Part shown: positions 1 through 34,889 of the stretch, piece after piece
How the letters are laid out: each line of letters opens with the position of its first letter
Numbering within the stretch: the stretch's first letter is position 1
Assembly (NCBI GenBank): GCA_009731375.1
Contig: BJOX01000252.1
Location: 296,497 to 335,682, forward strand
Direction: 5' to 3'
Length of the DNA stretch: 39,186 nucleotides
Source: Paulinella micropora
Lineage: Eukaryota; Cercozoa; Imbricatea; Euglyphida
The notes under the pieces: generated by a model
Databases searched by the model: none
What the model saw: only the letters and a program-made list of their open reading frames with translations
Told to the model about the DNA's origin: nothing
Made by a program: the position numbers and the translations under genes

Positions 1-22260
<22,260 letters not shown>

Positions 22261-22946
22261 GGAACGAGTGCTAACTGTCTCTTGTATTCTGCCATGTGTT
22301 TATATTGGATGAGCTTGCAGGTCGATATTGCGGCGCTACAATGTATCGTGGCGTGCAACGACATTTTATTTATTATTGAATACCTTTTTTCCCAGTTGCT
22401 ACAATCATTAATAAGCTTACTGACAGTCTATCAGTGTTGATATTAATACTACTTACATGCTTCCTTCAAAGTTTCAGCACTACGAAAAGCAAGCGTTCTT
22501 GATTATTAAAAGTCACCTCGTTAGTGGGGGAAAAAAAATACTGTATCAATTTATGTGAGACTATCTTAATAATCCGGAGTCAAAGCTAAGTAGTTATCAC
22601 TATCGTCTGCAGTCTAAACTTTATTAGAAAAGAGCGCCAAGACAAAGCGCGGGTACGAGTTAGGCCGGACACAAGTAATGGCTCGTACGACACTCATTAC
22701 CGTATGATATGCCGTGCCGCCTCCGTACTGTCTAACCTAATTAATATATTAATTGGTGTAACACTGCCCTGGAGCAAAGTAAATTATTAAATTAACGGAG
22801 GCTGCAGGTCCTATTAGCTTTTCTGTGAAAGTTATAAAAACACAGACTCAAAACATACTATTATTAATATTAATAAAACTCTCAAGTTACCCGGCTCAAT
22901 CAGAGATAGTGGGCGGCCGCCGCCCGCCGACGGTGGCCGCTGAAGG

Positions 22947-23058
22947 CTGGCCTAACTTGTTGGGGTAACTTCCGACTGTATGTATCAATTAGACTACAGT
23001 CGGACAGATCAGCGCCCCCCCGTCAAGTCAGGCCTAATCGACTCGTCACAGTGACGAG
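22947..23058. repeat. Imperfect inverted repeat and nearby palindrome
   Basis: CCGACTGTA (22972-22980) and TACAGTCGG (22995-23003) are exact inverted arms with a 14-nt loop. Looser pairing extends outward (tggcctaacttg against caagtcaggccta). Just beyond, CTCGTCAC-a-GTGACGAG (23042-23058) is a perfect 8-bp palindrome. Confidence 0.7.
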
Positions 23059-23296
23059 AAGAAGATTACAACGGATTATAGCCTACTCACACCTTATCCT
23101 ATGTTGTAAGTGCAGGTAAACTGAGTCAGTAAATATGTGACACAGGCACAGCATAATCAAGTCACGTATCATAAAATCAGTATATAACCGACGTACCACT
23201 ACATATTAAGATTTCGGGTCCGGCAGAGCCGACGTGTGATAGATTTAGATAGAGAGGTGTTTGGGCCCGCAGGGCATGTGTATCTGAAGCAGTAGG

Positions 23297-23395
23297 GGGG
23301 GCACCTACGTCAACCACCGCGCTGCCGACCCCGCCTCGCCGCGCTGTCGCGCTGCGAGGCGGGGTCGGCAGCGCGGGGTTGGCGTAGGGTGCCCC
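23297..23395. repeat. GC-rich foldback element
   Basis: GCGCTGCCGACCCCGCCTCGC pairs perfectly with its inverted copy (starting GCGAGGCGGGGTCGGC) around a ~14-nt loop. Outer parts pair more loosely (ggggcacctacgtcaacc against ggttggcgtagggtgcccc). A ~100-bp GC island in AT-rich DNA; MITE-like or a regulatory hairpin. Confidence 0.8.
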
Positions 23396-23892
23396 TTTGC
23401 AGTTTACAGCACTTAATTTTAAACTAACACTATAGTCTTTAATAATAATGACTTTCACTAGTACTGTAAATAAACAGAAAGTATGATGTATTTCATTATT
23501 TCTTCGCAGCCTTTCGAGAACGACCTACTGACTCTTTCGGAAACTTATGATTCCTCGCGAGCCCTTTTCGGTTTCGAAGGCTGCTTGTCCATAGCAGTGA
23601 CTTCTCGTGGTGAAAAAAAGCGAGCCGGAAAGCCGGACCGTCTTCTTTCAGGGTCAGACTACACACAAACCTACACTAGATACATACAAATACATATATA
23701 AACTAGATACGTTACCACATGCCACACGGTACCACTGAAATCGCTGCCACGAGTTTTTGCAATGACCACAACAAGCATCGTCTTGGCGCCTGCAGCAGAG
23801 GATTGCTCGCTTTTCTTCTCCTCCTGCGAAACTTCACTTAGCTTATCGTGTTGTTGTTGTTGTTGTTCTCTCTCTCTCTCTCTCTCTCTCTC

Positions 23893-23925
<33 letters not shown>

Positions 23926-24123
23926 GGTTGTTGTGGTTGTTGTTGATGTAAAATTTAATGATAAATAATACAACAGTTGCAGAGCAATCTAATTAATTTA
24001 ATAATAATAGTTGTTGTTGTTGTTGTTGTTGTTTTTGTTGTTGGTTGTTGTTGTTGTTGTTGTTGTTGATGATGATGATGATGATGATGATGATGTTGTT
24101 GTTGTTGTCGTTATTGTTGTCGT

Positions 24124-24157
<34 letters not shown>

Positions 24158-24182
24158 GTTGCTGTTGTTGTTGGTTGTTGTT

Positions 24183-24230
<48 letters not shown>

Positions 24231-24231
24231 C

Positions 24232-24313
<82 letters not shown>

Positions 24314-24624
24314 GTTGTTGTTGTTGTTGTTGTTTTCAGATCAAGCAAGGTTTACTGAGAAAAGAAAGATGAACAAGTTACTTGAACAAAAGTGAGAAGA
24401 GCTTAATTCAAATGAATTGCGGTTCCAAGGAACATCAGTACAAGCTCATAAGGAAAACTGGAACTAAGGTTCAACAGAAGGCTCCTGGAAAGAATAAAAA
24501 GGAAGGGGAGAAAAGAAAACAAAGAGAGGGAGAAAGAGAAAAGGCATGAGAGAGAAGCAAAAAATCCTGCGACCGCTTCTTTCAGGGTCAGCCATGGTCG
24601 GGTGGGACATTTGGAACTTGTGGG

Positions 24625-24685
24625 GCAGATCCATGTGCAACTTGTGGCCAGATCCATGTGCAACTTGTGGCCAGATCCATGTGCA
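24625..24685 (+). repeat. 23-bp tandem repeat
   Basis: About 2.6 copies of a unit containing cagatccatgtgcaacttg then tggc. Confidence 0.85.
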
Positions 24686-24957
24686 CGATTAAGAGCCGAA
24701 ACAGGAAAAGAACCCCCTTGCACTTCGCGGTTCGGTGATCTCTCTCTTCTTCACCAACATGCAAACTAGCTCAAACTCATAGTCCAATCTGCCATGGGCC
24801 TCCTGGGAGTTCTGGGCAACAAATGAAGGACACTCAAAGTCTTGTCCGTAGTGCAGAATTTGCAGTATACTTGGAATGCCAGACTAATGTTGAATCCAGA
24901 AATTGAGAGGATCCATTTCCTCCTATTTCGAACTTATATTTAAAAGTAGAGACGCGT

Positions 24958-24994
<37 letters not shown>

Positions 24995-25070
24995 GAGGCT
25001 CTGGCGTCCCGTCGGCTCGGGATGAAAGTGGCATGCGAAGGCCGTAGCTACACACCATCTTGCGATTATA
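24995..25070 (-). mobile_element. Short dispersed repeat family C, copy 1
   Basis: Starts after (AAC)n with gaggctctggcgtcccgtcg, ends acacaccatcttgcgatta. Related to 25911-26028, 26203-26270 and 26304-26388. Read on the minus strand it ends in (TTG)n. Confidence 0.5.
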
Positions 25071-25122
25071 ATTATTTTTTCTCATTCTTAGTATTATTAT
25101 TAAATTGAACAACAACAACAAT

Positions 25123-25171
<49 letters not shown>

Positions 25172-25174
<3 letters not shown>

Positions 25175-25226
25175 TCTTGCATTTTAAATACTTTGTTTAA
25201 GTTTTATTATTATTATTAAATAACAA

Positions 25227-25308
<82 letters not shown>

Positions 25309-25372
25309 AACAACATCTTGCATTTTAAATACTTTGTTTAAGTTTTATTATTATTATTAAATAACAAAAACA
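25172..25372 (+). repeat. Direct repeat: ~60-bp block and (AAC)n, two copies
   Basis: The block acatcttgcattttaaatac, then tttgtttaagttttattatt and ttaaataac, occurs at about 25172 and again at about 25313, each followed by (AAC)n. Confidence 0.85.
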
Positions 25373-25910
25373 ACAACAACAACAACAGCAACAACAACAA
25401 CAACAACGACGACGACAACAACGACAACGACAACGACAACGACAGCAACAACAACAACTAGTACAACAACAACAGCAGCAGCAGCAGCAACAACAACAAC
25501 AACAACAACAACAACTGTTCCATTGTGTCGCTTATTCTGGCTCTGAAGGTTTTCTAGACAGCTCTCTTCTCCAGCCTCCAGCGCTTGTGACTAATTGCTG
25601 GTGTTTGCTAACCCCATACTATGAATTTAGTGTCACGCGTGTGCATCTAAACTGTTGCTCGAACCCTGTTTTCTCATGGTCATAGCGAGTTTCTGCTCCC
25701 CCTTCCTCTCCCCTCTCCCCCTTCCTCTCCCCTCTCCCCCTTCCTTTTCTCCCTCTAGGTAGGTTAGTTCTGACAGTTCTAGTCTGCTTCTCTCACTAAC
25801 TTTCCTCCTCTCCCTCCATTCTTGTTGTCCACTATAGCGCACGCCTTTGGCTCAGTTTCCCTATCTATATTTCTTGGTTTTGAGCAATTGGATCATGTAG
25901 TGTAGTGAGC

Positions 25911-26026
25911 AAGCTCTGGCGTCTCGAACCGGCACGGGATGAATAGATTTAATTGTCTGGAAGGCGTATATGAGCCATTAGCCACACATTGGTTTAGTTA
26001 ATATTCTTATTAATTCAATAATTTGC

Positions 26027-26028
<2 letters not shown>
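25911..26028 (-). mobile_element. Family C, copy 2 (divergent)
   Basis: Has aagctctggcgtctcgaaccgg and gagccattagccacacattgg. On the minus strand the piece ggttcgagacgcc resembles a Pol III B box and tggctaatggctc an A box, so a small tRNA-derived SINE is possible. Confidence 0.4.
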
Positions 26029-26066
<38 letters not shown>

Positions 26067-26172
26067 AACAAAACAAAAACACTTCTTAGTATTATTATTA
26101 AATTGAACAACAACAACAACAACAACAACAACAATAACAACAAAAACACTTCTTAGTATTATTATTAAATTG

Positions 26173-26202
<30 letters not shown>

Positions 26203-26203
<1 letters not shown>

Positions 26204-26268
26204 TATGAGCCGTTAGCCACACACCATCCTGCCATTGGTTTAGTTAATATTATTATTAATTAAATTGT

Positions 26269-26304
<36 letters not shown>

Positions 26305-26388
26305 GGCTCTGGTGTCCCGTCGGCTGGGGATGAAAGTGGCAAGTGAAGGCCGTAGCCACACACCATCTTGCACTTATCATTATTTTGT
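26203..26388 (-). mobile_element. Family C, copies 3 and 4
   Basis: 26203-26270 matches the gagccattagccacac part of copy 2. 26304-26388 matches copy 1 (ctctggtgtcccgtcggctg). They are separated and flanked by (AAC)n. Confidence 0.45.
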
Positions 26389-26426
26389 TTAAATTATTAT
26401 TACTATTATTATTATTGTTATTATTG

Positions 26427-26500
<74 letters not shown>

Positions 26501-26759
26501 GTTAAATTGAACACCAACAACAACAACAACACAACAACAACGACGACGACAGCAGCAAAAACAACAACGACAACAACAACAACAACAACAACGACAACAA
26601 CGACAACAACGACAACAACAACGACAACAACAACAACGACAACAACGACGACGACAACAACGATGACAACAACGATGACAACAACAACAAGAACAACAAC
26701 AACAACAAGAATGACAACAACAACAACAACAACAACAACTGTGTTTGTGTTTGTGTTTG

Positions 26760-26809
<50 letters not shown>

Positions 26810-26872
26810 AACAACAATACACACACTCGTGATGTATGCGCGTGTACGTGCACAGGTTGATATTATGACAGG

Positions 26873-26908
26873 ATGGGTGTAAAGGGTTTGCGATCATTCT
26901 TGCAAAAG
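26873..26908 (+). CDS. Gene 2 exon 1 (start codon)
   Basis: ATG 26873 opens [12 protein letters not shown], the N-terminal signature of XPG/FEN1/Asteroid nucleases, where the N-terminal glycine is structural. Donor AAAAG^gtatgt. The upstream region is microsatellite; no promoter motif is recognised. Confidence 0.8.
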
Positions 26909-27121
26909 GTATGTATATTTGTATGTTCATATGTTTCTAGCTTGTATGTGTGTATGTGTGTATGTACAGCGGTTGCGTGCGGCGTCTTCAGTCGATGTGC
27001 AACCCAGGAGCTTAGACTTAGGACAAGACGTCGGACTGCTGCTGGTAGAAAGATAGACAGATAGATGGATAGATGGATGGATGGACGGATAGATGGATAG
27101 ATAGATAGATAGATAGATAGG

Positions 27122-27178
<57 letters not shown>

Positions 27179-27179
27179 G

Positions 27180-27241
<62 letters not shown>

Positions 27242-27341
27242 CCCCTTTCTTTTTCACACAACGCTAGATCACATTGGCTCGTGTTTCGAATTACGTCTCC
27301 ATCTTTCTCTTTTTCTCTTTCTCTCTTTCTCTCTTTCTCTC

Positions 27342-27392
<51 letters not shown>

Positions 27393-27433
27393 CAAACTTA
27401 GCGCTGCGTGATACATTCCACCAATTTTTTCTA

Positions 27434-27493
<60 letters not shown>

Positions 27494-28159
27494 ATGTCTG
27501 TCTGTCTGTCTATCTGTCTATTTGTCTGTCTGTCTGTCTATCTGTGTATCTGTCTATCTATCTATCTACTCATCTATCTGTCTACTATCTATCTATCTAT
27601 CATTTTCATTCTTTGTCTGTGTGTACTACTTAGGTGGATGCCCAGAATCTGTTTCTGTTTCTAACGAGTGCTTGCGATGCCCGGTCAGTTGCACTAGCAA
27701 TCAACCAATCAACCAATCAACCAATCAGCCAATCAACCAATCAATCTCTCTCTATTTCAGACAAGCGCTTGCAATCCCCCGTCAGTTGCACTGTCAATCA
27801 ATCAATGAGCCCTACCTGCCTTCCTAAGTTCGCTCTGCACTGCTCCTTTCTGCAGCTGCATGAAGAAGTAGTGCGCATCCAATCAATCAATCAATCAATC
27901 AATCAACTAACCAACTAACCAACCAACTAACCACCTACCCACCTACCTACCTACCTACCTACCTTGCCTACCTACCTAGGTTTGCTCTGCACTGCTCTTT
28001 TCTGCAGCTGCATGAAGAAGTGGCGCGCATCCATCGTCTGTTCGTTGCGCTGGGTCTCACACCCATTTACTACTTCGATTCCTCACCAGGTTGATACTAG
28101 CACGTTGATACCGATCGTTATAGTTGTATGTCAAAAATGATCGAATAAAAACGAAACAG

Positions 28160-28240
<81 letters not shown>

Positions 28241-28749
28241 TGGACACCGTGATAGCCCAGTGGTCAAGTTCTACCATCTGGGCCCTGTCGCCAGTTCGAT
28301 TCCCGTCGGTGCCACCAGTATTTTCATTGAACATACCGGTCTATTTCTGGACCAGTATTTTCATTGAACATACCGGCCCGTCTGGAAGTGTTGGAACTGC
28401 CNNNNNNNNNNNNNNNNNNNNNNNNNNNNNNNNNNNNNNNNNNNNNNNNNNNNNNNNNNNNNNNNNNNNNNNNNNNNNNNNNNNNNNNNNNNNNNNNNNN
28501 NNNNNNNNNNNNNNNNNNNNNNNNNNNNNNNNNNNNNNNNNNNNNNNNNNNNNNNNNNNNNNNNNNNNNNNNNNTAGGGAGTACATAGGCCATTGGTCCT
28601 TTTCAATGGGCTGATTGGTATAAAGCTCCTAGAGTAATGTTCTATGCCGTCACTTCCTTTATTCCACCGATTGGTGTGGAGACTTTCCTTATGGAATGGA
28701 GGACTGGATGCACATGGCCTTTTGGCTCAGCAATTGGCAGGAGATACAC

Positions 28750-28801
<52 letters not shown>

Positions 28802-31226
28802 GTGGACACCGTGATAGCCCAGTGGTCAAGTTCTACCATNNNNNNNNNNNNNNNNNNNNNNNNNNNNNNNNNNNNNNNNNNNNNNNNNNNNNNNNNNNNN
28901 NNNNNNNNNNNNNNNNNNNNNNNNNNNNNNNNNNNNNNNNNNNNNNNNNNNNNNNNNNNNNNNNNNNNNNNNNNNNNNNNNNNNNNNNNNNNNNNNNNNN
29001 NNNNNNNNNNNNNNNNNNNNNNNNNNNNNNNNNNNNNNNNNNNNNNNNNNNNNTATTATTATTATTATTATTATTATTATTAGGGGCACCCGATAGCCCA
29101 GTGGTTAAGGTCTACCATCTGGGACCTGTCGCCAGTTCGATTCCCGTCGGTGCCAGTATTTTCAAAGGATCTTTTCTTTGAAAGTATTGGTCTGTCTGGA
29201 AGGCTTGGAGCTGCCTTGCGGGGGTGTCAGTAGAGCCTATCGTCAAATCTTCGTACTCCCCTCGCGGGTGAGACGAAGGAGGCACATGTGCAGAAATGCA
29301 TTCGCCATTGACAGATAAGCATTATTATTATTATTAGTAATAATAAATACACAAACACACACACACACACATATATGTATATATAAAGCACGCTGAAATC
29401 AACAAATAAAATGAAGCGAACTGCTACCTCGGCTGTTGTGTGATTGGATCTTTTTTCAAGATGATGTGGGAATGTATGTATGTATGTATGTATGTATTTA
29501 TGTTGTATTTATGTATGCATGTTTGCAATGGAATCTTCTTTATGTTCAGTGTGATGTGTATGTATGTATGTATGTTTGTGTGCCTGTTTACGATTGAATC
29601 TTCTTCATGTTCAATATGATGTAATTGTATGTATGTATGTATGTATGTATGTATGTATGTATGTATTTATGTATTTATGTATTTATGTATGCATGTTTGC
29701 GATTGGATCTTCTTCATTTTCAATGTGATGTGTATGTATGTATGTATGTATGTATGCATGCATGCATGTATGTATGTATGTATGTATGTATGCATAGTGC
29801 TCCTGCTGCTGTTTCTACTACTGCTGGAACTACCTCTGCTGTTGCCGATGGTACTTCTACTGATGGTACTTCTACCACCGACACCGCTACTTCCTCCACT
29901 CATCTTTCTAGACGTCTCTGTCCTTCGTGCTTTTGTTTTCATCTCGTTGTGAACAATGTCGAAGTTGATTGTGTCTTTCACACTGATCGTGGATATTTAC
30001 TGGTCAAGAAAGTCCATCAAAGCCTGCAAGCGTCAGGACCACGAGGGATGAACACTGAAGAGCTTATCAAACAAATCCGAGGAGTACCAGGAAGATCAAG
30101 GATGAAAAAGCACCAAGAGTGGGTGTACACAAAAATGAGGCAAAAGGGGGTCTTTAAAGGTACCAAACTTTCTGAAGAACTCAAAGCGATCCCAGGAGTA
30201 CGGTTCGAAAACGGGGTCTTCTCTGTAGAGAAAAATGCTTCACAAGCCTTGCTTGCAGAGTTGAAAGCAAACATGGTCACGACGTTGGAACGTGTATTCG
30301 TCCAGCGCTCTGCTGAACGAAAGTTTGGATTCGTACCAACCAGCAAACAAATCTGTCCCTGCGGTTCGGAATCAAGATTTTCTTTGTGTTGCAAGCGTAT
30401 ATTTGTCAGCGACATGAAGACCTCCGCCACCAGCAGTACCACTAGTGCTAAAACCACTAGTGCCGGCGTCGGGGAACAAAAATCCGATGACGAGGATGGC
30501 AAAGAATGTTTCTCCCTCTCTCACGACGGCGAAGATGAGGCAGAAAGCGATGCTGCAGAACCCGAAGAAGCTGAAACGACGAGAGACTCAAAAGCGAAGA
30601 GGAAGGATTCGCTACTGCTTGATTATGTACGCGCAGCAAGAGACGTAGATCTGGGCTCGCTAGCGCTGTCTGCGCAGGGCTGGTCAGCAGTGCAAGTAGC
30701 TACTTTGATAGGACTTCCTGTCAACCGCCTGGCTGAGTTGGCTTTTTTGGCAGGCAACGACTTCTCTGCTGGGTTTACGCGGTACTGTGTATGTGACATG
30801 CATGAATGTTACGTTTGTATCTCGTGTATGCAAATCATGTATGCATACACATTATGAATGTAATACTGGTCATGTACCTTTGATATTCCGGTTAGGTTAC
30901 TCCCTTATCTCGCAGATATGTTATGTAGGAAAGTCATGCGTGTATTGTTGTATGTTGTATTTGTAGACACCAGCCAGAACTAGCTGGTGACATTCGGTTT
31001 GCAGTATCCCACCTGAAAGCAGCGAAAGCAAGCAAACTGACACAACACTTCTTGCCCCACCCTGAGCTAAGCTCTGCCTACGAGCACAGCTGCCAAATGT
31101 ACCGCAACGTGAGTGTGGACTTATCTCTGCGTAATCAGACGTTTGTTGCTGATGGTGCCTTTTGCGTACCCGACCATGTCGCACAAGGCATTCAGTCAGG
31201 AAGGATCCCGCGCAGGTACGTGCGTA

Positions 31227-31287
<61 letters not shown>

Positions 31288-31919
31288 GCATTTATGTCTG
31301 TCTGTCTGTCTGTCTGTCTGTATATATACTTATATATATATATATATATAATATATGTATATATATATTATATATATATGTATCTATCTATATATTTATG
31401 CATTTATGTGTTTGTCTGTCTGTCTGTGTATATATGTATGTATGTATGTATGCACGCATGTATGTATACCTGTCTGATGTAGTATGTATGTATATCTGTA
31501 CGTATCTATGTATGTATGTATGTATGTATGTATCTACGTATGTGTGTATATAAGCTTATGTGTGTAGGGCATTGCAGCTTGCGAGAGCGGGCGTTTGGCT
31601 CGAACCTGTGCGTTTTGAAGCCGTTGAGTGCTTTGAGGATGTCAGATTGGTCTATCTATCTACCTATCTATCTACCTACCTATCTATCTATCTACCTACC
31701 TATCTATCTATCTATCTATCTATTAACCTTGTTTAGGAGTGGAGCTCCATGGCCAGAGAAAATTTAAACACTGAAGCAGCTTTAGCATCCAAAGGACAAC
31801 ATTCTGGACCTTCCTTATGGCTGCCGCCATGTCGCGTTTTGGTTCGAAGACTTATCCTAGCTATCGCCCGCATTTATGGATTGCGCTCCTTGCGATTGGC
31901 AGAACGAATATCATATCGG

Positions 31920-32014
<95 letters not shown>

Positions 32015-33108
32015 ATATCTATCTATCTATCTTTTCTTCTTTTCTTTTCTTTTCTTTTCTTTCTTTTTTCTTTCTTTCTTTCTACCTATGTACTTACCAT
32101 GCGTTTAACAATGAAGGCATGAAGGCCGAAGAAAAAAACACCGCACACTGCAACCACTTACCTAGGTATGAAATCGCGGGAGTCAATTGCGAGGAGTCTT
32201 GTCTGCCGCAGGCCTTAGAAAATCTGCTTCAAGATTTAGCAAGGAATGCCACCGGCTCGAAGGACGGGCCCAAGGAAAACTGGTGGCAGTGCCTGGGCTT
32301 GTTGGAAGCAAGTCCTGGCGATAAGCAAAGTACCGCGAAGCTGGACTCATTTCTGAAATTGTTGCTTGTGCCCTTCTACTGGGAGTACGTTGATGTACTG
32401 CCTGCCTGCGTCCCAAAGCTGGTCTCTTCACCCTTTTGTCTCTTCTTGTTGTCTCTGCACTCTGTAGCCATCGGCTGGCTGGTGTTGAGTCCAGTCAATC
32501 TGAAAGACAAGCAGTATCAGTTAGACTTTCTAAGCATGTGCAGAATTCTGACAGCCTGGCTGGATACCTTTCTACTTCTGCAAACCCTATCGTCATGTAG
32601 TCGTGATACTTTCGATTTTTTACTCATTCCAGGGTCGCAATTTCCTACTTTGACTTTTGAACAGCCCCTCGATTCCCTGTTGCTTGCAGCCATGCAGTTT
32701 GCATCCCTTTTCACCTCGGTCTATACCACAATCCTGACTTTGGCTCAAGCTCTGGGCCTGGCACCTACCTTTCGTTTGCCCCCTCCTTTGACGCTTTCGG
32801 ACTCAACTGTTTTCCAGGCCTTTCTTTCCAGCTCTTCACCGTCATCCCCTGCCTCTTTATTTGGGAGGAAGGTGCTTCAGTTCAGACCGGCGCAGCAGAA
32901 TGCTTCGTCTGTTATCCCGACCTGGGACCGAGATGCAGAGCAGAGATTCTGTAGTTGGAGACAAGCGTGCTTCTCTTTCTTGCGCAACCTTTGGAGTTCG
33001 CTGCCCTCCTGCTACAACTCCTCCTCCTCCTCCTCTTCTTCTTCTTCTTCTTCTTCTTCTTCTTCTTCTTCTTCTTCTTCTGCTTCTTCTTCTTCTTCTT
33101 CTTGTATA

Positions 33109-33159
<51 letters not shown>

Positions 33160-34186
33160 TCCTTCTCCGTCTCCTCCCTCTGCTCCGATTCGTTCGTCCC
33201 AATTCCTCTACTCCCTCTAGAAGTTCTACAGACTTCCTTAGCTGAAATTCGCCCCTTTGCAGCTTCTTCTTCTTCTTCTTCTTCTTCTTCTTCTCCTCCT
33301 CCTCCTCCTTCTCCTTCTCCTGCTTCTTCTCCTCCTCCTCCTCTTCCTCTTCCTCCTCTTCCTACTACTAGTGCGGGCCCGCCTTGGAACCCAGCGGATC
33401 TACCCATTGAGTCCTTTCGGACAGAAATAGTAAGCCGGATCTCAACGCAGCCTTTAACATTGATTCAAGGCGAAACAGGCTGTGGAAAGTCCTCCCGCGT
33501 GCCGCAAATGGTCAGGCTGCAGAAGCTACATGACGCCTTTTCTTTCTTTCTTTAAAAGCTTTCCTTTTCCTTTTGTTTGTTTTGTTTGTTTTGTTTTGTT
33601 GTTTTGTTTTGTTGTTTTGTTTTGTTTTGTTTTGTTTTGTTTGTTGTTGTTGTTGTTTTATTGTTTATTTTTTCGTCCTGGTTTTGCAGTTGTTGTTTTT
33701 TATAGTTGTTGTTTGCATCTCACATAACGTCTTAATTCTCACAAGCTTTATGAAATTTGCTTGTGTCTTTCTACTCAGGTGTTGGACGAGTGGTCTGCTC
33801 TGCAGAGCGCGGATCCTACTTTACCAGACGAGCCCTTGGTGGTGGTGACCCAGCCTCGCCGCATCGCTGCTCAGGTCGATCTACCTACCTACCTGGCTAC
33901 CTGCCTACCTACCTATCTGCTCAGGGACTGGCTCAGCGCGCGGCGGCGGAGCGAAACATGGCTGTCAACGGCGAAGTGGCTTGGGCCATCGGAGGAGACT
34001 CCCACTACAGGCACGGTAGCACGCGGCTCCTGTACTGCACCATTGGTTGGCTCTTGACAAAACTCGTTCACAACCCAGACTGGCTACACGAAGTCACACA
34101 CTTCATTCTGGATGAGGTCCATGAGCGCGGCGTCGACAGGTATGTATGTGCACGTATGTTTATCTGTTTATATTGATGTGTATACG

Positions 34187-34265
<79 letters not shown>

Positions 34266-34840
34266 GTGTTCGTATGTGTGTATAGCGACGTTCTCAACGT
34301 TATCCTCAAGAAGCGTCTGCACGCCCAGTCGCTTGCTTACCAGCGAAGCGCCAACTCAGCTCATAGTAATACATGCATACATACGTATACCCATCTACCT
34401 ACCTACCTATACCCTACCTATCTATCTATGTATCTGTCCACGTTTGCACGCCCACTGGCTGGCTGACCATGGGGGCGCCACCTCGTCTCGTGGTCAATAC
34501 ACGTATCTATACCCAGTGACCTGGTAGTACACATTTATCTATCTATCTGTCCAAAGCTGGTCGTGGGCAGTCTCTCCAATCTTGCATAAACGTGTCTACA
34601 TGCCTACCTACCTTACCTATCTATCTGTCTGTCCGCAGGGTGCTCCTGGGTGCCTAGGCTGGTCGTCATGTCTGCCACCTTCGACATCGAGGTTTTTGCC
34701 AACTTCTTCTCTTTTCCTGAGGTATCTCTGTCTCTGTCTGTCTCTGTCTGTCTCTGTCTCTGTCTGTCTCTGTCTGTCTCTGTCTGTCTCTGTCTGTCTC
34801 TGTCTGTCTCTGTCTGTCTCTGCCTGTCTTTGTCTGTCTT

Positions 34841-34889
<49 letters not shown>

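Larger units (their letters stand above)
22261..23640. other. Intergenic, AT-rich unique DNA with foldbacks; gene 1 3' UTR at its start
   Basis: No ORF here looks coding. It must include gene 1's 3' UTR and polyadenylation site. I see no clear AATAAA close to the stop; ATTAAA occurs near 22504 and AATAAA near 22872, neither compelling. Several palindromes and inverted repeats are listed separately. Confidence 0.6.
23641..26872. repeat. Intergenic (GTT)n/(AAC)n/(ATT)n microsatellite region
   Basis: Main arrays: (GTT)n with (GAT)n 24011-24335; (AAC)n about 24958-24993, 25108-25172, 25226-25312, 25367-25512, 26026-26070, 26106-26142, 26173-26202 and 26267-26303; (ATT)n 26390-26500; AAC/GAC mixture 26511-26740; (CT)n 26764-26806. 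Unique stretches at 24336-24950 and 25513-25910 show no convincing gene. Confidence 0.8.
28090..29797 (+). other. Gene 2 intron region with SINE copies and two gaps; a hidden exon is likely
   Basis: (ATT)n arrays, SINE family B copies, N runs 28402-28574 and 28840-29053, and (GTAT)n from 29470. Exon 4 ends in phase 1 but the next recognisable exon needs phase 2, so at least one exon lies in a gap or is unrecognised. 28575-28750 is unique sequence of unknown nature. Confidence 0.7.

Noticed and set aside
23483-23701. 72-codon ORF MMYFIISSQPFENDLL
   Set aside because: No recognisable family, no splice context, and part of it (cttctttcagggtcag) recurs at about 24578, so it is more likely repeat DNA.
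24011-24340. ORFs of poly-Leu, poly-Val, poly-Cys or poly-Gln
   Set aside because: Translations of (GTT)n on both strands with no flanking coding signal.
32118-32165. Independent helicase gene starting at the ATG near 32118
   Set aside because: Not excluded, but disfavoured: exon 8 joins exon 9 in phase and gives an Asteroid-like sequence, and the 5' part of exon 9 looks like a continuation of that domain.
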